In this document: piece by piece, positions 11,903-22,835 of the stretch
Numbering within the stretch: the stretch's first letter is position 1
Layout: each line of letters starts with the position of its first letter
Assembly (NCBI GenBank): GCA_030998225.1
Contig: JAPYXD010000701.1
Location: 7,486,501-7,550,500, forward strand
Length of the DNA stretch: 64,000 nucleotides
Reading direction: 5' to 3'
Source: Diplolepis rosae
Taxonomy: Eukaryota > Arthropoda > Insecta > Hymenoptera > Diplolepididae
Position numbers and translations under genes: made by a program
The notes under the pieces: generated by a model
Databases searched by the model: none
Told to the model about the DNA's origin: nothing
What the model saw: the letters and a program-made list of their open reading frames with translations, nothing else

Positions 11903-14383
11903 AATAAAACCAAATAAGAAACTAGTAAAATCAATTACATTTTCTGTTGATTTGATAAAAAAAAACTAGTAATCCTGCTAGCTAACTAGTCAGTCTTGAC
12001 AGTTTCTTTTCCCGTATAGTTTTCAATTGAAATGAAAACATTCTTCTTGATCAACTCTAATGAAGTTGGCCTTTTATGCAGAAAAGTAATTAGTACTACA
12101 ATGATGTGTGGAACTAATTATAAATTTCACCACATGCGTTTACCACATGTCTCTACTATTTAATGTATTCGTATAGTATATGAATATGCAATGGTCAATT
12201 GCTCCGCCTCATGAATGATAAAACGATTTCCTAAGGCACATGGAATGATTGTCTAGTTTCCTTGACAGAGCCCAACTGGACATAAAAAGATTTTATGGAA
12301 CAACTTTCGTGTTCAACAATTTATTACCATTTACTTCAATCCTAATGACAAATTATTTTTCAACTATTTTATTTTCAACTATAAGCCACTTCCTCAATTG
12401 AATTTTTCAAATTTTGAACAAATTTCAGATAAATTTTCATTCTAACATTTTGAAATTATTAATAAATCATTTTTTTGACTAAGTGAGCAATGAAGTGATT
12501 ATTTTGCACTGTAATTTGTCAAGTCGTTATTATATCAAGAAGTGAAACGTAATTCGTAAAGGTAAGTGATCAAGTCTCGCGACAAGCATGATTCTAGTGA
12601 TGGATGGTATCGACTTTAGATTATGGAGGGCCTAGTGCCATTGACAAATAATATCGCTACCTTGGCATAGGTATGCTTATGGCTCTTTTCTTCCTCGATC
12701 TGAACGTGGTAACGTTTAAACGATTGATAAAACGACGAGTCCAATCCATCATGCTTGTTTCAGTCCTTGACAAAAAAGATTGTGGTTCCGATATTCCTGC
12801 CACGTCGTCACCCCCCAGCAATTCGTTATGTTTTTTCTTCTTTTATTCGCCCTCGATCTAAACTCGCAAAACACACGTGAAGCACGTTTATATTCCCGTA
12901 ACACGAACATTGAACAAGGGATGTTCGAGAGACATCGTAAGGGTCATCGTCATTAGGTCGAATTATCTTCTTCAAACATCTTCAAAAACTTTTAACTTTT
13001 GGTAAAAATATTTATGATTGTTTCCCTTTTTTTAAATCATTTATCTTCATTCAATTACCTTTCTAACAAAAAAGCAAATGTGCATAAATATATGAAATTT
13101 GAATTAATACAAACCAAATTATTTTGAGTGGATAATTAAGATTTTTTAAAACTTTTTTCTTGGATAAGCACAAATTTTAAGTTAATTCAAACGAATTTTG
13201 TTCGTTCCAACAAAATATTAATTGATTCAAACCAAACCAAAATGTTTAAACCAAAGTCAACCAAAACGTTGGTTCACTGTATAACAATGCAATTATTTAG
13301 TTGATGCAACCAAATTTTTGTTAAATCAACCAAACTGTTTGGTGAGTCTATATTCAAACACAACATGTTTAAATCAAACAAAGATGTGCATTGATATGAG
13401 ATCAACAAAAAATGACTGGGAAAAATTGTCTGATTCACTATATTTTGAATTTAAAGAATATTTAGTGTGCTTAAAAAATGATTTTTGAAATATGAAAAAA
13501 CATTTCCGTTGAGAAAAATCACTTCATACGAATCAAAAAACTATATCCTCAACTAAAACATATCATCTCAACATAAAATTTTCTCAATTAAAATTCGTTA
13601 TTTTTTAAAATTAAACGAATTTTCACTTCGAATGAAAAGAAGGAGAGTAAACACACGACTTTACAATTTTAATATAAAATCGGAGAAATATTTGGTTAGA
13701 TCAGCTAAAAAAATTTCTAAATATACGGTTGACCAAATTCTTTGTTAATTCCAGCAAAGAATTTTGTTTAATTTTAATTTTTAGTGACAATAATTAAGTA
13801 TATAAACAATATCAAATGATTAAAGTGAAACAAAAAAGTAAATACATTTTCTCATTATGAAATCTTTGTAAACAAATGTATAAGATGTACAAAATTGTAA
13901 ATAAAAAAGAAAAACGAAACGTTAAACATGCAGACTGAAATTGATGTATGCAAACATCGGTTTGAAATACAACGATTTGAAAGCGGAATAATAATAAAGT
14001 ATAAAGGATCCGTGATCATGGTAAAAAGAAGTAGTGAAAGACGGATGAAGGAAGTGTTTGGTGGGGTAAGGAAGTAAGTTACAGGTGAGTTCTTGGTGTT
14101 CTCGTGCTGCAAAAGAGCCGGCAGCTGCTCTTGCTCTCGGCTACACAATACAAGAGTATTAATAAGCGACTGACTGGAACCGATGTCCATTTGCAGCCAG
14201 TCAACCCCAAATTTTGTCAACTGACTGAAGCAAGACTAGGGATACCAGATAGGTCGGGATGGAAACCAGAACAGTCGGAAATTTTGAATCGGAACATCTA
14301 AAAAAAAGGTCATCATTCCCCTCCCCATAGATTTTATGGTGAATAGGATTGGGAAATATTTAAAGCCATAAAAAATGTATACT
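11903..14383. other. intergenic, no firm gene
   Basis: Contains a 62-codon frame at 12673-12861, ccaaa/tttgg-rich degenerate repeats at 13190-13350, and a 121-codon - frame at 13855-14220 whose first third (...EQEQLPALLQHENTKNS) is GC-richer. None has convincing splice support. Confidence 0.5.
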
Positions 14384-15156
14384 CAAAAGTAAAGCTACGG
14401 AAGTGTCACTCGTCGATTCGAATGAAAATTTCCAAATTTGTAGAGTTCGGAAAAATAATGGGCGGCTTATGCAGTGATGCAGCTGTTATGAGATGTGCAT
14501 GGCGCACGAAATCTTCGTGCATGACACAGTTCTTCACTGATTACAATTTTTGCAGTCAATATAGCGAATGAGAGATTGCAAATAAAAGAAAATATTTTGA
14601 AAATGACACAAAAGTCAATAAAAAATAAAATATATTAAAAACAACAATAATCAGAAAAAAAATAAAAAGTGGGAATAAATACTCGCCTCACGGGGTGCGA
14701 TATTATTGACATCGACAACCGATAACTGATAATTGTTGTTAAGGATTGGTGATATATGACATTTGTGACATTTTGAATTTTATCATTTTCACCTCAAATT
14801 TGGATCTGGCGACATCGAAAATCACTCAATTAATTCCAGTACAATCTTCAAAGCTACCCTTCACTCATCGACTGTGGGCGCCATTTTTTATCCGCCATAT
14901 TGAATTTTGTAATTTTGACCTCCAATTTGGATTCAGCGACATCGAAAATCTCTAAAAAGCATTTGAACTTTTAAATCCTTCAACTGGTTCCAATTCAAGC
15001 GTGAAAACATCCCCTCAAGTGCGAAGGGTTATTTTCGCACTTAAACTTGAACCTTCGCCGATATAAAAAAATACGTGTCGATTATTTTTCCGAACTCTAC
15101 ACATTTGCAAAGTTTCATTCGAATCGGCAAGTGACACTTCCATAATTTTACTTGTC
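14384..15156. mobile_element. about 770-bp element with 75-bp imperfect TIRs
   Basis: Left arm (14384-14459) gaagtgtcactcgtcgattc, gaatgaaaatttccaaattt, gtagagttcggaaaaataat pairs with the inverted right arm (15081-15156). Inside are two direct modules near 14770-14835 and 14890-14955 sharing (t/a)ttgaattttgta, ttgacctc(a/c)aatttgga and gcgacatcgaaaatc. Confidence 0.78.
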
Positions 15157-16359
15157 AGTTATTAAATTAGTAAAATAAAATAAACTTTCCCAAAAAAGTA
15201 GAAAAAGTGTCCGCATTTTTGAAAAAAATCAGGACACTGCACCAAAATCAGGAACTCGATAAAAAATCAGGAGTTTTCCTGATAAATTAGGTCATCTGGT
15301 AACCCTAAGCAAGAAGTAATCAAGATACTAATATCTTACAATATCAATGTCAGTGACTTCCGATGATAAAAAAGTAAAGAAAATTAATTTCACGTTTTGG
15401 AGTATAAATTAGCATTATCGCATGTTTTTCAAGTGTCTGACAAGCGAGGACGTGTCAGGATTTAAGCAAACCACACTCTAAATTTTATTTCTCTGGTATC
15501 AAACCCAGTGATTTGTCCTCCGACCTCTTTTGGAGTCCTTAAACCACAAAACCTAATTTTCGTCCACCTTAAAAATCCCAACAATACTTCTCCCCAAAAT
15601 CCAAATTTAGCAAAATTACAAGACATCTTCTGTTATAGGTAAAATTTACACCAGAATTAACGTGAGAACAATGCTTCGTTTTTTTCGTGTAAAAATACCT
15701 TTTAATTACCTTTGGCTCAATTTTGAATTCGCTCTTGATTTTCCCAAGCGATTTAGGACTTTAGGGGCGCGGACAATTTAAGTGAATCATGAGAGGGAGG
15801 GAGAAAAGTGTCGAAGAAAAAGAAGTGACTTAGCGGAATTAAGGGAACGACTTGTTGGTTAGTTGACTCTCATACCAATTCTCAACCAGCCTCCACCTCG
15901 CACTTTCATCCTCCTCTCATTCCTCTCAGGGTGATTCGGAAGTCGAACAACGAAGTCAAGCGAAAGAACGGGGGTGAACGAACGTTCTGGGGGCGGCTGA
16001 ATGCTGAGCAATCTGTTTCTCGCGCTGCGGATAACCTCTTTCTCCCTTGCCACCTTTTAGGTTAGGTCCGACGCTACCGCGATTCGGTAACCTCCCACCG
16101 TGACGTTACCGGGCGTAAAAAGCATTCTAAATTGATTCATTGCTGAATAAGCGGGAAAAGTTGTTCGCTGAGGCGAGAAAGGGGGATTTAAAAGAAAAAC
16201 TGCCTTATTCTTTGGAGAGGAATTACAATAGGTTGTTTCTCCATTGTTTTTCTTTTCTTCAGAATTCAAATGATGTATTACTTATTAGTTATATAACTTA
16301 ATTCTCGGCCTGTTTTACAGAATTGTTATGTTTATTTATGAAAAAACGAATAGTTACCC
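15157..16359. other. intergenic with a GC-richer patch
   Basis: 15840-16110 is GC-rich with pyrimidine-rich runs and could be a regulatory region or an untranslated exon. No coding exon with splice sites could be supported. Confidence 0.4.
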
Positions 16360-16480
16360 AATTTTTAACCAGGGTTGCTACACAAGTCTGGTTTCAAAAT
16401 TCCATGACTTTGTTCCATCAGTTGTTGCTTGTAAAGTTCAGCATTGACCACTTGACCGGGTTCAAGCAATTTATCCTATA
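16360..16480 (-). pseudogene. older mariner relic D, C-terminal side of the split
   Basis: Read on -, this encodes DKLLEPGQVVNAELYKQQLM and then EQSHGILKPDLC, the mariner segment that normally follows the first catalytic region. It continues directly from the 17402-17640 piece when the 921-bp younger element is removed. It is truncated beyond this point. Confidence 0.8.
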
Positions 16481-17401
16481 CCAGGTGTACAACTATGAAA
16501 CCAGTAATTTTTTTGAGAAAATATACGTTTATTTAATAAAAATGGTTATACATTCAATCTTCAAAGTAATGGACATTGCTAGCCACACATTTTTCCCATC
16601 TCTCTGGCAATTTGTGTATGCCTCGCCAAAAAAATTGTTCGTTTTTTGAGTCAAACCAGTCATCAAGACATTTTTTCACATTTTCGTACGAATCGAAGCG
16701 CTGTTGAGCAAGTGCGTGCCCCATTGATGAAAATAAGTGGTAGTCAGATGGAGCCAAGTCTGGTGAATAAGCCGCATGGGGGAGGGCTTCCCAGCTGTAC
16801 GAATTTACCAATTCCCGAGTCTTTTCTGTTCGATGTGCTGGTGCATTGTCATCAAGAAAAATCACTTTTTGTTGCCTAGTTTGATATTCTGGACGTTTTT
16901 GGCGCAAAGCACGATTCAAATCGGCCAATTGTTGTTGGTAGCGTTGACTAGTAACTGTTTCACCTGGTTTCAGAAGGTCAAACCAGATAACACCCTTCTG
17001 ATCCCAATCTTCGAACTTTTTTGGTGGTTTTCCACGATCTTCGTTTCTCACATCAAAATTACCACTTTTTAATTTTTTAAACCACTCGAAACACTGTGTT
17101 TTGCCTAGAGCATGCTGGCCGTAAGCTTCCACAAGCATTCGATGGGCTTCCAAAGCAGATTTCTTCAATTGGTAACAGAAAATCAATGATGTCCTCAAAT
17201 CGTAGTTTGAAGGCACAAAAATCGACATTTTTACTAGCAAACAAAAATTAGTTGTTGTATGAAACTTGATTGTTTATGAACTGAATATTGTTGACAGAAC
17301 TCAATGCGAAGAAATGGCGTCAATGATTTGGTTTGACAGAGCGTATAGTTTTACCTAGCGACACATAGATGTCATTACCGGTTTCATACTTGTACACCTG
17401 G
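16481..17401 (-). mobile_element. Mos1-like mariner, 921-bp internally deleted copy with both TIRs
   Basis: Left end CCAGGTGTACAACTATGAAA and the reverse complement of the right end CCAGGTGTACAAGTATGAAA form about 28-bp terminal inverted repeats with few mismatches. TA flanks both ends (16479-16480, 17402-17403). Family length is about 1.29 kb, so roughly 365 bp are missing. It sits inside an older mariner relic in the same orientation (see 17402-17640 and 16360-16480). Confidence 0.93.
16554..17240 (-). pseudogene. Mos1-like mariner transposase with in-frame internal deletion
   Basis: The frame is open for 228 codons. It begins MLVKMSIFVPSNYDLRTSL, with the HTH region LKKSALEAHRMLVEAYGQHA and CFEWFKKLKSGNFDV. 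At PPKKFEDWDQKGVIWF about 110 residues are deleted in frame, joining the linker to the strand after the first catalytic Asp, so that Asp is lost. The rest includes LLKPGETVTSQRYQQQL, VIFLDDNAPAHRT (second Asp kept, preceding His changed to Asp), HAAYSPDLAPSDYHLF (third Asp) and the C-terminus LPERWEKCVAS. Similarity to mauritiana-subfamily transposases is high. The long open frame despite the deletion suggests recent insertion, perhaps mobilised in trans. Confidence 0.93.
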
Positions 17402-17640
17402 TACATCCTTCCACTACCACCAAATGCATAATAAAACTTTTTTGGCATCAATGTTTGATTTTTAAGAAAAAGTTGGTGGCTCGCCTGGATGAACTCACGA
17501 TATTATTTACATCTTTGGATTGTCATACAAGACCCATTTTTCACCCCCAGTCCCAATTTTATGAAGAAAATCCTTTTGTTTGAACCGTGACAGGAGGAAC
17601 ATTGCTGTGTCATGACGTCCGATTTTGTTTTACGAGCTCA
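17402..17640 (-). pseudogene. older mariner relic D, N-terminal side of the split
   Basis: Read on -, this encodes FLLSRFKQKDFLHKIGTGGE, KWVLYDNPKM, a PGEPPTFS trace and KKVLLCIWW(stop)WKDV. It matches the mariner region around the first catalytic Asp, here TGGE instead of TGDE, so the Asp is lost. At 17402 the younger Mos1-like copy interrupts it; the reading continues at 16480. Confidence 0.82.
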
Positions 17641-17989
17641 GCTCTAGCGAATCGTCTGAACGCTAGGTTTACGCTGCAGCGTAGACTTAGCATAAACTTA
17701 GCGTAAAGTAGCAATATAACTCATGAAAGCCACAAAATGAATATTTAACTTGTTTTTATCCTTATTCTACGTTAAAAATAATGTTAAAAGGTAATGGAAA
17801 TATGCAATAATTTTATTTATTAACGCTAAGAATTTTTCAAATATAATGTCTGTTCTTAAACTCTGCTAAAGGCGAATTGAAGCAAAACGCTAAAGCATTT
17901 GGTGCGCGAAATTTAAAAAAATAATTAAAGATTAAAAAATGCAAATTTGTCAAATAAATGTATTGAATAATAAAATTAATCACATTATA
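17641..17989. other. intergenic between mariners
   Basis: AT-rich; two words gtttacgctgcagcgtagacttagc / cataaacttagcgtaaa (17667-17706) repeat and invert. Nothing else seen. Confidence 0.4.
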
Positions 17990-19283
17990 ACACGTGGATC
18001 AGTAAGTCCCGGGACTAACTTGGAAAAACACACTTTTTTGGCAAAACTCGACTTTATTCATCAACATAGTCTCCTTCAAAAGCAACACAATTAGTCCAGC
18101 GCTTCTCTAACATTTCAATACCTTTCTTATAGAACGATTTATCTTTGGCCTCGAAATAAGCGTTCGTTTCGGTGATGACTTCCTCGTTGGAGTAGAATCT
18201 CTTTCCTTGGAGCATTTTTTTGAAGTCTGCAAACAGATAGTAGTCGCTGGGGGCCAGATTCAGTGAATATGGTGGGTGCGGAAGCAATTCGAAGCTCAAT
18301 TCATTCAATTTCGCCATGGTAGCGAGCGACTTGTGACACGGCGCATTGTCTTGGTGAAAGAGCACTTTTTTCTTCTTCATTTGGAGCCGTTTCTCACCGA
18401 TTTCGTTCTTCAAACGCATCAATTGGCCAATGTAACGTTCGCTATTGATCGTCTTACCTTTTTCAAGGTAGTCGATGAACAAAACTCCATGAGCATCCCA
18501 AAATACTGAGGCCATAACCTTACCGACCCATATTTGCGTTTTTGGCCGCTTTGGACGCTTCTCACCACCGACTGCAGTTCACTCGGCTGACGACCGCTTT
18601 GACTCCGGAGTGTAGTGATGGATCCAGGTTTCGTCCATTGTCACATACCGACGCAAAAAAATTGGGTTTATTTCGGCGGAACAACTCCAAACAGCGCTCA
18701 GAATCAACGACACGTTGTCGTTTTTGATCCACCGTGAGCAAACGCGGCACCCACTTTGACAACAGCTTCCTCATAGACAAATGTTCATGCAAAGTAGCGT
18801 ACACACTGCCGTATGATATCTTTAAGCTGTCAACTATCTCACGCAATTTTAATTTACGGTTTTCGAAAATGATTTGGTGGATTTTTCTGCTGGATTCCGG
18901 TGTAACTACCTCATTTGGCCGGCCGAAGCGTTCAGCATCTTCAGTGTCTGTACGACCACGTTTAAACTCAGCACACCACCGAAAATGGTTGTTTTTAATG
19001 GAGTAGTCCCCGTAGCACTTTTCAAGCCATTGCTGAGCTTGCACTGTGTTTTTTTTCATCAAAAAGCAATGGTAAATCAACACACGAAATTGTTTCGAAT
19101 CCATTGTTTTGAGAATATCAAGACTAGCGTCACTTAAATCACTGTAACTCGTGGACCAAACATCAGAATCTCATGAAATTTTGACAGGTATCTTTTAAAG
19201 ATTGGTTCTCATGAAAAATCATACAGAACTTTTGTTGGCAACGCCATCTATGTGTTAGTCCCGGGACTTATTGATCCACGTGT
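17990..19283 (-). mobile_element. mariner element, complete length with both TIRs
   Basis: Left end ACACGTGGATCAGTAAGTCC and the reverse complement of the right end ACACGTGGATCAATAAGTCC are near-perfect TIRs extending through CCGGGACTAAC. TA flanks both sides (17988-17989, 19284-19285). Length 1294 bp is normal for an undeleted mariner. The single gene reads on the - strand. Confidence 0.95.
18054..19104 (-). pseudogene. mariner transposase, full length with two breaks
   Basis: It starts MDSKQFRVLIYHCFLMKKNT, giving 349 codons after allowing for one frameshift. The HTH region includes CYGDYSIKNNHFRWCAEFKR and the hook AERFGRPNEVV; the linker has LHEHLSMRKLLSKWVPRLL. Two lesions are visible: an extra T in the T7 run near 18655, shifting frame just before the first catalytic Asp (VTMDETWIHHY in the other frame), and a TGA a little further on where relatives have Trp. 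The second Asp (LFHQDNAPCH) and third (LAPSDYYLF) are present, separated by the canonical 34 residues. Everything else looks intact, so inactivation was recent, or one lesion could be a sequencing error. Confidence 0.93.
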
Positions 19284-19464
19284 TATATGCTAATGCATCA
19301 AAGTTTCACGAATATTGTAATAAGTTTGACGAAAAGTTATTAGTAAAAATTTTTAAAATTAAAAATTTTTCTGTGGAAAGAGACGCATTCGACTTTACTT
19401 TATCGACTGCGGTAACATGTCATAACAAAATTTCACGAGCCGAATGAATAAAGTTAATTATATT

Positions 19465-19651
19465 AATTGTATACGATGTTGATGTTAATTATCTCATGTG
19501 TACAATATTTATCCAAAGTTTTGATATTTTAGAAATAAAGATCACTGATGAGGACTCCGATCAGAGTCGAAACGTTTGAAAGTATGTAACTTCCTGAGAT
19601 ATCATTTCTGGACCCTAAAGCCAATTATTAACATCAACATCGTATACAATT
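19465..19651. repeat. 25-bp inverted repeat flanking a hammerhead-like motif
   Basis: AATTGTATACGATGTTGATG (19465 on, 25 bp) reappears as its reverse complement at 19627-19651. The enclosed 137 bp hold the 19544 hairpin motif and the conserved tttctggaccctaaagcc block. Confidence 0.85.
19544..19577 (+). ncRNA. hammerhead-like hairpin motif
   Basis: CTGATGAG, stem GACTC/GAGTC with a 6-nt loop, then GAAACGTTT. It fits the hammerhead core (CUGANGA...GAAA) apart from one extra G before the stem. No NUH with a partner strand is evident nearby. A related copy lies at 41542, sharing the downstream tttctggaccctaaagcc block. Confidence 0.45.
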
Positions 19652-20399
19652 ATTATTTGAGGGTCGATACAAGTTTAATAGTCAATTTTTTAGTAAAACT
19701 TTGGTGGCGTGATAGAATTGATCAATTCTCGCGCACAAACTTTGATAACACGAAACAAGTTATTTTATTGACTTATTTTTATTATTATTACAAATTTCTA
19801 AATGTCTCTGTTCAAAAATTTAGGCAGCTGTATCGACAGTTACGAGATAATAATCCGAATTTTATATTTATTTATTAATTATTATATATATTTTATATTT
19901 TTCTGCGTAATCTCTCCTCGATATTGCCCACAAATTGATGACTTTTTGACGAAAAATCACCTAAATAGATGTGCTCATTAATTGACAATCTATTTATTTG
20001 TCGATGCCGACTTTTTCGAACTCAAAGAAAGTGCCCATTTATTGACAACCGTTTCAGTGCTGTATTGTTGTCAAAGCTTTTGACAAATTAACGGACAAAA
20101 ATGCGGACGCAGATAATGGCAATTATTCCCCAAAGCCCCTCAATTGCGATCGGCAAATATTGCCTCCAACTGTCCCCTAAATGTTTTCTGGGCAATATGT
20201 CAATTCCATACATTGATATATCACAACCTAGGTATCAGCCGGATCGCTAGGGAGGTCATGAGTAACCCAATGACCTTGCATCTGAATTATTCCTAGCTTA
20301 TTCAAACGTTTCGAGATGGGTTACACAATTACTCTGTCTGCAAAATTCCGATTGAGTTTAACAAGAGTTTCCCTTTAAATGTCACCCAAACTCTTCGTC
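19652..20399. other. intergenic, no gene seen
   Basis: AT-rich. No recognised element apart from short attgacaa words near 19980-20060. Confidence 0.4.
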
Positions 20400-21130
20400 T
20401 TTAACCTTCTCTGGTTGACCCGGCCATTTTTGAGGTTATATAGTACATATCAGTAGGGACATATCAGTTATAGTGTATTCTGAAGCTGAAGCTGAGTACT
20501 TTAAAACCACCATAGGGCGGGAACAAAATTCGATTAGAAGTAGAAACTCTGATTGGACAACTACTGCTCCCATTTTTGTGGAGCGAGATTGTTACCGGGA
20601 TTTTATTTAGAAACGGTTACTGGATACTATACATATAAAATCTTAGATTGGAGGGTACACTCTCATCTCTCGGATGTTTCTGTGGATTCGAGAGTTCCAC
20701 TTTCTCACAACAAGATAACTTACGTCGCGATAAACACTCCCTTGTCAGGAATACTGAGCTGTTTACTAGTAAGAAAACTCATCTGAAATTAGCAAGAGCT
20801 TCGAAACATGAGTGCCACCCTCTACAAAGTTCTCGATGGAAACGCCGGAGGCCACAAACTGTTGCGTCATAACTCGAGGGCCGCCTTGCCAACGGCTAAT
20901 GAAGCGACGACCTATTCTGTAGGTGGAAAAGGGGGAAGCGGAAGTAGAGTTCTACTATAGTGTATATCTATGTTTTGTGTAACTAACGTGGGATAGAGAA
21001 GGGTCTGCTTCATACACCCACTTACGTACTTAGGTTAACGTGCGTTGGGATAAACTCACCCCTAGAAGGGTCGTCGCGGTCTTCAATTAGAGTGGTGACC
21101 CAAGTTAGCGTTTTATGCCTCAGGCTCCAA
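20400..21130. other. GC-richer segment, possible LTR remnant
   Basis: It contains tacatataaaatc (TATA-like, 20631), CpG-rich sequence, two short overlapping open frames without recognised domains, and gagTGGTGACCCAAG at 21092. The last resembles tRNA-primer binding sites of insect LTR elements. No second LTR, gag or pol seen. Confidence 0.2.
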
Positions 21131-21398
21131 CACGGGATCAAGAGATAGCTTTTTGTTTTCAAACATAACTAGAAATCAGGCCAAAATTTAAAATGCAGGA
21201 ATTGTTACCTCACAAAAAAAAACAGTGTTATTTAAATCCGATTTTTGTAGTTGAATAGAGCTGCAACATGAAGGAACTACTGCAATGTGAAATTCAATCA
21301 CTTGCAAAAAAGTGTTGGAAAGAACCAGATTCTTGCAGATAGAATTAGTTTTGGAAAGATCTTATTCCATGACTTGACACATCGAAATAGAATAATCT
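21131..21398. repeat. dispersed repeat shared with 39.5-39.8 kb
   Basis: tgcaatgtgaaattcaatca + cttgcaaaaaagtgttgg (21283-21320) resembles tgcagtgtggaattcaacca + catgcaaaaaagtgttaa (39570-39607). Both are followed by an acatcgaaat word. Confidence 0.5.
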
Positions 21399-21538
21399 CA
21401 TCTACAGACCTATAATGAAATAAAGAGAGCAATCATATATTTATCTTTTAAAATTCGTAAGCAATCATTTTCGAAATCATTGGATTTTAAAAGATAAATA
21501 TGATTGCTCTCCATTATTTTATTATAGGTTTGTAGATG
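21399..21538. repeat. inverted duplication of the PLE RT segment before the YVDD box
   Basis: Arms 21399-21454 and 21484-21538 pair at about 90 percent around a 29-bp loop. The right arm runs into the RT active-site codons, so the left arm appears to be an inverted copy of RT sequence. This suggests a rearrangement or template switch at this insertion. Confidence 0.85.
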
Positions 21539-21915
21539 CCACTATTCTGTGCATACAAAAGAAATTTATTGATTTGGTCCTTAACATTTTCAATTCACAA
21601 GACAATAACTTACAATTCACCTTTCAAGTGCAACAGAATAATCAAATTAACTTTCTGGACTTGTCATTGATTATAAAAGAAAATCAAATTATTACTACTT
21701 GGTTTTAAAAACCTACCTCATCAAATAGATCAATCAATTATTTTTCCAATCATTCAATTTGTCAGAAAACAAATACAGTTTATAAATTAGTTGACAGAGC
21801 CATATCTTTATCTCACAAAACGTTTCATGACGCCAATTTGAAGATCGTTAAACAAATGTTATAAGACAATAATTATCCAAATAGCTTCATCGATAAAAAT
21901 ATAACATCAAATCAT
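21529..21915 (+). pseudogene. Penelope-like element reverse transcriptase, C-terminal relic
   Basis: The frame reads FVDATILCIQKKFIDLVLNI, then LQFTFQVQQNNQINFLDLSL, TTWF(stop)KPTSSNRSINYFSNHS, YKLVDRAISLSHKTFHDANL and DNNYPNSFIDK. This order (YVDD box; F(T)..e..N..INFLD; W..KPT.S.R..N; LV.RA..LS...FH..NL; NgYP..FI) is diagnostic of Penelope-like RTs. The catalytic YVDD is degraded to FVDA (21529-21540) and at least two stops interrupt the frame. The usual GIY-YIG endonuclease region is not visible downstream. An inverted duplication (21399-21538) cuts it off upstream. Confidence 0.85.
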
Positions 21916-22088
21916 TTTATTAACTAAGATCATGGTTTTTATTATTATTTTATGTATTCGACATTAATCATTATGACTTAACCTTCTTTTATAAAGGTAA
22001 AATTTGATATTTTTATGCATGTTCTAACAAAAAGTTTTTTTCTATGACAATTTTATACTATTTGGTGTTTTTTTAAAATTAATATAGC

Positions 22089-22143
22089 CTGATAAGGTTG
22101 GCAAACCCATAGCCAACGAAATGTCGCTATAATTTTGACATAA
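22089..22143 (+). ncRNA. hammerhead-like hairpin downstream of the PLE relic
   Basis: CTGATAAG is followed by a perfect 6-bp stem (GTTGGC/GCCAAC, 9-nt loop), then GAAA. A second hairpin TGTC...GACA follows and then TAA, giving an AUA that fits a hammerhead NUH cleavage triplet. Compared with the CUGAUGA consensus, G8 is A, which should abolish activity, and there is one extra G before the stem. Its position about 170 bp after the PLE RT relic agrees with the reported presence of hammerheads in Penelope-like elements. Confidence 0.5.
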
Positions 22144-22835
22144 TGAAGAGTTTTCTCCTTTTTATTTTACCCTCATCGATCGCAAACCAACCTCTTCTAT
22201 AATATTAGCTATGGAGGGTGACACTACCAATTCTTTAATGACAAAAATATTTTAAGGTTGAAACTATAGTTGTGAAGATTCATTCTAATTTCAGACAGTA
22301 TAACAACTTTCTATAAATGTAATTTTCAGGTTATGAGTTTGCTTAAAAGTGTGAAGTGTGAAGGCACTTTCATACTCTACAAATGCGCGCGCAATGGCGC
22401 CTAGCACTTGAAGTCAGAAATTTTCATTGGCACGATACACTAGGTTTTTTGTTATAAATTTGTTTAAAATAAAAAAATTTTGCTGAAAGATTGTGCTGAA
22501 GTACTATCAAATTATCATATCTTTTTTAAATTCAATTTCTCCAAATAAAAATGGAACAAATAGAAAATAACAAGATTAGAAATACGAATTTTATATCTAA
22601 ACTCTTCTTGAAGTTTGAACGCTGGCCACTAATGTCAACCTTATTATTGTTATTATATTAAAATGAAGCTCGTGTCAAGTGTAAATGTAAACGAAACATT
22701 AACATGAATATGGTTACAGAAACATAACTGTCGTCAGGGTTGAAGGGACCATGCACGTGTCCAGCGAATGCGGGATGCACGTGTCACGTGCACCGACCAT
22801 CCAACGGAAGCTGTGTTCACGGCTTAAGTTTTCAG
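22144..22835. other. intergenic, no gene seen
   Basis: Continuation past the PLE hairpin (ttttaccctcatcgatcgca...) then AT-rich sequence. A cacgtgtcacgtgcac palindromic word cluster sits at 22773-22792. Confidence 0.4.

Noticed and set aside
13855..14220. 121-codon - frame as a gene
   Set aside because: Most of it is hydrophobic AT-rich translation; only the first third looks protein-like, and the nearest donor is weak.
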